Shown: positions 8,301-13,895 of the stretch, piece by piece
Layout: each line of letters starts with the position of its first letter
How positions within the stretch are numbered: position 1 is the stretch's first letter
Assembly: GCA_943324055.2 (NCBI GenBank)
Contig: CALPKD020000007.1
Location: 1-13,895, forward strand
Direction: 5' to 3'
From: Chitinophaga pinensis
GTDB lineage: Bacteria > Bacteroidota > Bacteroidia > Chitinophagales > Chitinophagaceae
Length of the DNA: 13,895 bases
Notes under the pieces: model-generated
What the model saw: the letters and a program-made list of their open reading frames with translations, nothing else
The model's database searches: none
Told to the model about the DNA's origin: nothing
Translations under genes and position numbers: made by a program

Positions 8301-11300
8301 GACTTTCAATGGAAACATCAAATCCACTTAATTTAGTGATTGTTTTGTTTACGAATCTTGGCAATGCAATATTCAAAGTTAAGTATTGACTATTTTGATT
8401 CAACCTTAATACAGAATCTATTGTACTGTACTTGTCTTTTCTAATATGTATTTTCGCTTCTCTAGATGGAATTTTTAACATATAATTTCCTAAAGTATCG
8501 GTCAACACTCGATACTCCATTCCAATGATATTTAAAGAAACAGAATCAATCTTTTGGTTTGTAATCTTATCCGTTATTTTTCCTGTGATCGTTGTGGCCG
8601 GTTGTAACTTTAATACAATAGTTTGTCCTTCACCCCCAATGGTGAAACTACTAGAAAATGGAAGAAAATTAGGAGAAGCAGAATCTGCTAAAACTTGGAA
8701 ATCATAAGCACCTGCTGCATCATTAATCACAAAAACCTTTTTTTGATTTTTGTTAGTCAATATTTTCTCAATACCAGTTGAAACGTTTTTTAATTTCAAT
8801 TTTACGTTTACTGGAATATTATTCATTTCAGGAGCAATGACTATTTGATTGCCATATTGCAAAGTAATATTTGCTTGCGTTACAGCCACTAACTGTTCTG
8901 TAGCATTGTCAATAGTAATAGGATCAAATGTAGATGAAATATTTAATCTTGTCCTATAAGTGTCAACCCAATTTGCAATGCTTAAATTTTCAATTCGCTC
9001 AAAAAATGGATCATTCTTATAACTAGGAACTTTAATTGTCAGTGAGTCTTCAAGCTTATACCCGTCCTCAATTTTTAATATATAATTGCCACTTCTTCCT
9101 AAAGTAGTTATTAACTTATTATTGAAAAACAACTGAGCACCAACAGGAATTTCAACACCGTTAGGATCTAAGAATTTACCGTAATAAATATGTTTTTTAC
9201 CAGACAATGGCGGCAAAACCATATCATAGTTAATCATGTTATTATTAATACTCGTATCTGGGAATTCGAAGCTAATCGAATTGGACGATTTTTTTACGGA
9301 TCCATCCATTCTACTAGTATATAAGAAGGCAAATGGATCAATCATGGATGAAATAACAGTTAAGGCGTAATTACCGTTATTGTCTGCGTTGGAACTACCT
9401 AATGTATTATAGGAGATATTTTTGAATTCAACTTTTCCTAATGGCAATGTCTCAGTTTTATTTGGGTCTCTCCATACTTTACCATGAAAAGTAACTGTTG
9501 GGTCAAAAAACAGAGGAGCCTGATACAATTTACCTTCATTTGAACTTTGAACAAACCCAGTTTCTAAAATAGAATTATACCAATAACTGCCTAAAATAGG
9601 CTTCACATATTTTACATATTCATCCTGATTCCTTACTACTATATTTGTCAAAACATTATGTAAAGTAGTAGAGCCGACAATATTTAAATACCGATGTTGA
9701 TCATCAATTTCTCCAATTTTTATATATTCATTGCCTTCGTAAGTGATTTGTTTAATTTTTTGGTCGCTATTCAAATTACTATACGCATCCAACCATACTG
9801 TTTTTGGCAAATAAACATGCACTGTTGAGCCAGCAATCCCATTCTTAATTCCTTGTCTTGATGCTGGACGAACTTTAGGTTCATAAACAATAGTAGAGAC
9901 ATACATCATAGTGACATCCTCGATTGCATTTAATATATCTTGCCCCGTATTTTTATTGTTTAATTGGTAAGAAACAGACGAGTTTTTGAAATTATCCACT
10001 TTCCCTAAAACATCTATTTTGAGACTATAATTTGAAATTTTATCATTTAAAATAGATGCCGTATCAATTTCTAAAGAATAATTACCAATTTCATCAGTAT
10101 AAATACTATTGACAAGTTCCTCCCCTTTGTACAATCCAACTTTTACATTATTAAGTGGATGTTTAACATCTGCGATATCGTCTCTTTCGTATGCACTTGA
10201 AATAGTCCTAACAAAATTTCCAGTTAAAACAGTGTCAACTAAGTGCCCCGTTGGAGTATAATTTTTAGGTGCTTTAATCCCCCAAGAAACATTACCTGAT
10301 TTAGTTGCTAATGGTTGTGGTGCAATTACGAAATGATCATCGCTTCCATATTCAATAGTGTTGTCACAAACAGTTCCAACATTGTACTTATATACTTTAC
10401 CTAATTCAATATCATCTAAAGTTATTTGTGTACTCCCATCATCAATTGATTTATGATGCCAAATAGAACTACTTGATTCAGCATATTGTAAATCGTATGC
10501 TTTAACCTTTGAATTTTGTTCCCATGCTATTTCAATTAACCGACCATTAGGAGTTGCAGATTTATATTGTGGCGGAGTACAATCTTTTTTGTATTTAAAA
10601 CTATATATTTCACTTATTCCTCTGTTTTTCAAAGCTGGGACGAGTGCAGCATCCACAGGTACCACTTGAACATTCCAGGCATAAGTTCTATTTGACTGCA
10701 AATGAACATAAGCAGGCAACGCAACATTATATTGCAAATTGGTAGATGCGACTGATTGTGTATATATAATTCTACCATAATTAAATGCCACCTCTGGTGA
10801 TGCGATTGTGTCAATTAATTCTTTTAAAGAAACTAAATAATTAAAACCAGCACTCATTAAATCTGGATTATTGCTATGCCTTGAGGTCCAATTAAATTGA
10901 ATATTTGCTGGATCAGAAAACAAAACAGTTGACTTATTAAACGGCTCATTCAACAATGGCGGATCAGAAAGTGTACAATATGCATAATTACAGTATGGCA
11001 AACTCAGTAATTTATCTGTATAGTAATCCCAAACTTCAAAACAATACGAGTAAGCCCCTTCAGGCAATTGCCCAGTTGATTGATATTCACTCTTGTTGAT
11101 TACCCCGTTAAAATCTAAATTTGTTATACTAAAATAGCTTGCAATATCTGCAGCACTCAACGTAGTACTGATACCACTTTCTAAAACAATCGGTGGCAAG
11201 ACCGCATTATTGCTCGTGATTAATTGTAGTCCAGGTCCATTGATGATTATTTTTAGCCTAACCTTTAAAGGAGCTCCTTGTAAATCTCTATTGGTTAAAG

Positions 11301-11454
11301 TCAAGATTACCTTAGGATTCACATCTGAATATAACAAGCTCAAATTTAATGGAGTTGGATTATTGAGCTGCGAAACTAGCTGAACCGGATATTGTTGCGC
11401 ACTTGCATACAATGAAATGATTGTAAATAAAAAAACAAGTAAATGCTTCGTCAT
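5353..11454 (-). CDS. Giant TANFOR domain-containing surface protein
   Basis: A 2033-residue protein. I chose the ATG at 11454 because MTKHLLVFLFTIISLYASA is then a clean signal peptide and the start follows A-rich DNA; an ATG at 11487 would add 11 residues. Residues 21-166 match the TANFOR domain: YPVQL start, LTLTNRDLQGAPLKVRLKI, and LPEGAYSYCFEVWDYYTDKL. An Ig-like module with the family's FNWTSRH motif follows (about 168-290), then an FN3-like module (293-378). Several carboxypeptidase-regulatory-like modules come next, one clear at about 953-1030 (TITGKITD...DTLGNYMLKI). From about 1050 to the end it is long, beta-rich and unrecognised, interrupted by a 22-residue Ala/Ser repeat (about 1735-1795). 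A six-cysteine tail (1962-2033) ends in SFSVSY. Unlike its upstream neighbour it has no T9SS sorting domain. It is the second gene in view of the presumed operon. The TANFOR family has no firm function known to me. Confidence 0.85.
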   Translation of the reverse strand: MTKHLLVFLFTIISLYASAQQYPVQLVSQLNNPTPLNLSLLYSDVNPKVILTLTNRDLQGAPLKVRLKIIINGPGLQLITSNNAVLPPIVLESGISTTLSAADIASYFSITNLDFNGVINKSEYQSTGQLPEGAYSYCFEVWDYYTDKLLSLPYCNYAYCTLSDPPLLNEPFNKSTVLFSDPANIQFNWTSRHSNNPDLMSAGFNYLVSLKELIDTIASPEVAFNYGRIIYTQSVASTNLQYNVALPAYVHLQSNRTYAWNVQVVPVDAALVPALKNRGISEIYSFKYKKDCTPPQYKSATPNGRLIEIAWEQNSKVKAYDLQYAESSSSIWHHKSIDDGSTQITLDDIELGKVYKYNVGTVCDNTIEYGSDDHFVIAPQPLATKSGNVSWGIKAPKNYTPTGHLVDTVLTGNFVRTISSAYERDDIADVKHPLNNVKVGLYKGEELVNSIYTDEIGNYSLEIDTASILNDKISNYSLKIDVLGKVDNFKNSSVSYQLNNKNTGQDILNAIEDVTMMYVSTIVYEPKVRPASRQGIKNGIAGSTVHVYLPKTVWLDAYSNLNSDQKIKQITYEGNEYIKIGEIDDQHRYLNIVGSTTLHNVLTNIVVRNQDEYVKYVKPILGSYWYNSILETGFVQSSNEGKLYQAPLFFDPTVTFHGKVWRDPNKTETLPLGKVEFKNISYNTLGSSNADNNGNYALTVISSMIDPFAFLYTSRMDGSVKKSSNSISFEFPDTSINNNMINYDMVLPPLSGKKHIYYGKFLDPNGVEIPVGAQLFFNNKLITTLGRSGNYILKIEDGYKLEDSLTIKVPSYKNDPFFERIENLSIANWVDTYRTRLNISSTFDPITIDNATEQLVAVTQANITLQYGNQIVIAPEMNNIPVNVKLKLKNVSTGIEKILTNKNQKKVFVINDAAGAYDFQVLADSASPNFLPFSSSFTIGGEGQTIVLKLQPATTITGKITDKITNQKIDSVSLNIIGMEYRVLTDTLGNYMLKIPSREAKIHIRKDKYSTIDSVLRLNQNSQYLTLNIALPRFVNKTITKLSGFDVSIESQISPTYDSNYIVTGTLKINSNGYFTNDNTIQTLKFINKKVIVNESGYAFPIDDSVRFEEISVKAKAFGFAPVEINNPILKQYTGLGSDKRRFSEGVISGNVVFKLSTIKTMAPNFPLKLNDANLNYSATSIGGTSINYVSPGVDTLRAFPLNKKFYVHLLDTNAATNSTYIVKELFNEFDISLQKDSCVLSPNGMSLAGYLKLPSFIFQSNNRPSELKIYFKNTASFNRQFVFNNWLSEAISNSESVVQLNRLYAKLETVALKDIGTNNPILSFNGQAAFYKEDFNIALRPWKIKEFQVKSSTAGLIASLKVTPPVKKMYLNGLEFYPKDNTDVLFGFKKVDASFSLNIAGAVNCASSLTGDNSTFLSKVLPINIETFQYNSSNGSMLMAAAPNTKLDFSVVKVSLDKLVVNVGSQVTISDIIDLVDDTIAAHTNYNSIMNESPNSKWAVGLKGSLEFPNIKGFKASADASLAFGVFDDKFQFTVSEVGLGIENPSFSLNARLGLKLYGDTIGFKGAARLDLLDNTFAASLAYYKIKNKDIYLAAGFTAPLVPAPITYPLQWYALGGGFSYSSKEPMYYVGVNGQFGLMGTTKDMGYIDSAYMGILFNFSGNCIGFPTIKGGGNLSLKGKKWGYVTTEIDYCNASLLANVHVEVPEILPNVKASVDGILYGVAPIPPPSKIVSSLSNAVSGVASSISQSANNAVSTVANGTSGVASSVSQGANSVGNSITNEASGVANTFVEGLDNGMLYLKVNAGVNIGTAVKANFLMAVGINYNNNKSIIPALVKSSFAEISDLVKSDIKGGTKNGFNGMLLEADVTLADHSGSYNLGPFGASYRLYANANTKFWYNYNSNSLGMRIALAGGAAGSISAEHVASLSGSADINAMLEGGYNGSKWYYNGRFNTSLQIYNSNDVSCNNIKLSWAESCSNFSYPCGAYWFGVDWCDGRICVPYINGVAFKGCLNLNVNTSWIEGEKPSFSVSY
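6069..6234 (-). repeat. 22-residue (66-bp) tandem repeat within the TANFOR giant
   Basis: The motif SGVASSxSQ(S/G)A begins at 6234 and again at 6168, exactly 66 bp later, and a degenerate third copy (SGVANTFVEGL) starts at 6102, again 66 bp on. The segment is rich in Ala, Ser, Asn and Val with no Pro and few charges. A 22-residue period is two 11-residue turns, the spacing of amphipathic helical repeats in LEA-like and apolipoprotein-like proteins. It is preceded by a PIPPPSK linker and is the only clearly helical part of an otherwise beta-rich protein. Confidence 0.65.
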
Positions 11455-11511
11455 TTTAATTTTTCTGTCAGAAATATATTGCCCCATTATCAGAATTTTA
11501 ATTTGTCTTTT

Positions 11512-13895
11512 TTAAAGAATGATTATTTTATAAACAGCCGTTGCTCCAAATTCAGTTTCTACAAGTAAGGCATACATATCTGCCGCTAAAACCAAACTGA
11601 TTGGAATTGTGAAATTCTTACTTGGTCCATATCTTTGTGAAAATTCTAACCTACCAGTACTCACATTTAAAATCCTAATTGCAATAGCACTTGAATTTTG
11701 AAGATTTAATGAAACAACAAATCTTCCATTGCTAGGATTTGGAGAAACATTCAAATCTTGAATACTATTTAATCGAAGTGCACTAGTATTATAAAGCACT
11801 ATCCCACTTGGCTCTAAAATATTAACAGTCTGAATACTTGAATCAACACATCCCCCAAGCTTTGTAGTTAATTTAATTGCATAGTTCCCTACTGTATTAA
11901 ATCTAAGTCTTAAGGAATCTTGATTGCTATAAATTAATTTAACCGAGGTGTCAGTCGGAATGGTCCAAATAGATTGATTCGGCCTAGGGTTGCTTATATT
12001 AACAATATGAATTGTATCGTTTTTAAACACATTGGTTGCGACAGCAAAAACAGATTCAATTGCAGCGTTTTCTACTTTCAATATTAATGTATCAGTAGCA
12101 GTACATCCATTAATAGTTTTGGCAGTTACAAAGTAGTTTCCGGCATTGGTGATGGATACTTTTGCACTAGTTGAAACAAATCCATTACTACTGGCCCAAC
12201 TATATGTGGTATTTGGAAATTGAAGATCCGAAATGTCTTTTTTGAAGATTTGGTTTTTGCAAATTGTAACCACAGAATCTAAAATAATTTTAAATATTGA
12301 TGGATTAGTAAGTACAATAGCGGAAGTATTAGTACAGCCTGCAGAGTCTCTAATAGTCAAACTATAAGTGCCCGCACATAGATTATTAATTGAACTTAAA
12401 ATTGAACCATTATTCCATAAATAATTTAACCGTCCCGACCCACCAGTTGCAGCCGATGTAATAGTTCCATTGCATTGATTAAAACATAATGGGCTAACAG
12501 ACACTAAACTTGTTACAATTTTCGCAGGCTCAACGATTGTCACCTTAATACTATCCTTGCAGCCATAAAAATCTGTTACTCTTAATGCATAATCTCCTTT
12601 CACCAAATTATTCAACCCTCTTGATAAAGTGTCTCCTGTGTTCCAAGCAAAAGCATAAGGCACAACCCCACCCGAAATTGAATCAATCAGAATAAGTCCT
12701 TTATTTTCACCAAAACATAGATTATTTTTTTTACTAACCGATATTGATAAAGGAGTACTACTAAGTGTTTTAATAGTATCAATAACACTCATTGTTGCAC
12801 CTGTTGAGTCCTTTAAAGTCAATGTATATATTCCAGACTTTAATTTGTCAAAGATCCCAATCGCTTTATATGGTCCTGAGTTTATAGAATACGAGTAAGG
12901 TGGATATCCCCCATTTGGAAAAACCGCTATCACACCTGATGAGTCTTTTAAACAATTATTGTGACTCAGAATGGTGTCCTTTATAAACAAGAACAACATC
13001 ACTTTTATATTTAAGCTAGCAGTAGTAGTACCTCCTGAATTTGTTGCTGTTACTGTATAGTTTGATGCAGCTAAGAGTGTTGTAGGCGTCCCTGAAATTA
13101 TACCTGAAACAGGATCCATTGTTAACCCTGCTGGTAAACTTGGGCTAATTCCATAATTAACTATGTTACCGCCACTCACAGTTGGTGTCAAACTTGTAAT
13201 GGATTGATCCTTATAAAAAATGTTGGGAGTTGTATAGGTTAAATTACTAGGCGCGATGTCCTTTACGGTAATAACTACACTTGCAAGTACTGCTCCGCCA
13301 CTGTTAATTGCATCAATTATATAAGTTGCAGTAGCAGCCACCGCAGTGGGTTTACCTGATATAATTCCAGTAGTGGCATTTAAAGTTAATCCAGCTGGCA
13401 AACTTGGATTAACACTGTAACTTGTTACCGCCCCGCCACCTATTGTTGGAGCCAATGAAACAATTGTTGTTCCTTTAATAAATATATTAGGGCTCGAGTA
13501 ACTTAATCCACTAGGAGGAATATCATTCACTCTAATTTGAACTATTTTAGTAGTTGTCCCTCCTGAATTGCTTGCAGTAATGGTATAAGTTGAACTTGGT
13601 GAAATCACTGTTGGCGTTCCTGAGATTACTCCTGAAATTGCATTAATAGACAAGCCCGTTGGCAACGCAGGACTAATTGAATAGCTAATTACAGCCCCTC
13701 CGCTTACAGTAGGTGTTAAATTAGCAATTGCTGTACCTTTTGTATAAGTATTAGGTGTTGTATAACTTAAGTTACTTGGTGGAATATCATTTACAGTTAT
13801 TGTTAACTTACCGATTAAATTACCTCCAGTAGATATTGCTGATACAATATAATCAGCTGATGTAGCAACTACAGTAGATGTCCCGCTAATCTCAC
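11512..13895 (-). CDS. T9SS-exported adhesin with Ig-like and SprB-like repeats (5' end outside window)
   Basis: The frame is open to the right edge and 793 residues are visible; the true start lies beyond it. An apparent start at 13665 is only a TTG inside a repeat. In order, by visible residue: a partial then three complete 88-residue putative-Ig (He_PIG-type) repeats (1-300), each with PSxLxY...P(S/A)LPxGL...GxISGxPT; three SprB-like repeats (about 306-375, 383-456, 457-531) with C...G...GG..pY.f.W...G.Y.l.v.D..GC; two PKD-like modules (about 540-610 and 611-694); and a T9SS type A sorting domain (about 714-793) with VSPNPSNGRF and a YKIII end. SprB-type repeats are known from the gliding adhesin of Flavobacterium johnsoniae; here they most likely serve surface adhesion. 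The sorting domain is cleaved and exchanged for a surface anchor in this pathway. The gene is followed 57 bp later by the TANFOR giant. Confidence 0.88.
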   Translation of the reverse strand, partial: EISGTSTVVATSADYIVSAISTGGNLIGKLTITVNDIPPSNLSYTTPNTYTKGTAIANLTPTVSGGAVISYSISPALPTGLSINAISGVISGTPTVISPSSTYTITASNSGGTTTKIVQIRVNDIPPSGLSYSSPNIFIKGTTIVSLAPTIGGGAVTSYSVNPSLPAGLTLNATTGIISGKPTAVAATATYIIDAINSGGAVLASVVITVKDIAPSNLTYTTPNIFYKDQSITSLTPTVSGGNIVNYGISPSLPAGLTMDPVSGIISGTPTTLLAASNYTVTATNSGGTTTASLNIKVMLFLFIKDTILSHNNCLKDSSGVIAVFPNGGYPPYSYSINSGPYKAIGIFDKLKSGIYTLTLKDSTGATMSVIDTIKTLSSTPLSISVSKKNNLCFGENKGLILIDSISGGVVPYAFAWNTGDTLSRGLNNLVKGDYALRVTDFYGCKDSIKVTIVEPAKIVTSLVSVSPLCFNQCNGTITSAATGGSGRLNYLWNNGSILSSINNLCAGTYSLTIRDSAGCTNTSAIVLTNPSIFKIILDSVVTICKNQIFKKDISDLQFPNTTYSWASSNGFVSTSAKVSITNAGNYFVTAKTINGCTATDTLILKVENAAIESVFAVATNVFKNDTIHIVNISNPRPNQSIWTIPTDTSVKLIYSNQDSLRLRFNTVGNYAIKLTTKLGGCVDSSIQTVNILEPSGIVLYNTSALRLNSIQDLNVSPNPSNGRFVVSLNLQNSSAIAIRILNVSTGRLEFSQRYGPSKNFTIPISLVLAADMYALLVETEFGATAVYKIIIL
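12994..13895 (-). repeat. Tandem 264-bp repeats coding for 88-residue Ig-like domains
   Basis: Three complete units lie at 12994-13257, 13258-13521 and 13522-13785, with part of a fourth at 13786-13895. Each is exactly 264 bp (88 codons) with no length change. Residue identity is highest at the start (I-P/A-PS-N/G-L-S/T-Y) and around P-S/A-LP-T/A-GL. Codons differ at many synonymous sites between copies, so the duplications are not recent. The array continues beyond the window. Confidence 0.85.

Noticed and set aside
7067..8707. Three plus-strand open frames (7067-7324, 7961-8212, 8525-8707)
   Set aside because: All are antisense shadows within the TANFOR gene, with no recognisable domain and no promoter or spacing expected of a gene.
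13663..13665. A start codon for the adhesin at 13665
   Set aside because: The codon is TTG inside the repeat motif P-A-LPTGL. The frame stays open to the window edge and the preceding codons encode another copy of the same repeat, so the gene continues upstream.
12994..13895. A CRISPR array or mobile element as the cause of the regular repeats
   Set aside because: The 264-bp units are continuous coding sequence with diverged bases and conserved protein motifs, without spacers, terminal inverted repeats or a transposase.

Overview
The window reads as one chromosomal stretch from a low-GC member of the Bacteroidota that carries a type IX secretion system (T9SS). Three things point there. The rightmost gene ends in a T9SS type A sorting domain. 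One gene carries the TANFOR domain first described from Tannerella forsythia, another has SprB-type repeats, and a third has the GIGT...KGFLPPR module common in Bacteroidota secreted proteins. The starts lack clear Shine-Dalgarno motifs and have A-rich upstream sequence, and one TAnnTTTG promoter motif is present. The order or genus cannot be fixed from this sequence; a Chitinophagales- or Sphingobacteriales-like bacterium is a guess.

All six genes lie on the minus strand, so transcription runs from right to left. At the right edge (11512-13895) is the 3' part of a T9SS-exported adhesin: tandem 88-residue Ig-like repeats, three SprB-like repeats, PKD-like modules and the sorting domain. It is followed by a 2033-residue TANFOR-domain giant (5353-11454), a fibronectin type III protein (3162-5342) and an outer-membrane beta-barrel protein (1348-3132). 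The gaps between these four are 57, 10 and 29 bp with no terminator hairpin, so they look like one operon. After the barrel gene comes a weak terminator and a 288-bp AT-rich spacer with a candidate promoter and several inverted repeats. Then come two small secreted-protein genes 4 bp apart: a tail-fibre-like protein (472-1059) and the N-terminal part of a glycine-rich protein (1-467), cut by the left edge.

Taken together, everything encoded here is exported and devoted to the cell surface: adhesive repeat proteins, a giant multidomain scaffold and an outer-membrane barrel. No enzyme, regulator, RNA gene, transposon, phage structural module or CRISPR array was seen. The most interesting unit is the adhesin / TANFOR giant / FN3 / barrel cassette. 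It may build a surface assembly in which the barrel anchors the TANFOR protein, which itself lacks a T9SS sorting domain. That functional link is inferred from operon layout and domain types, not shown by the sequence.
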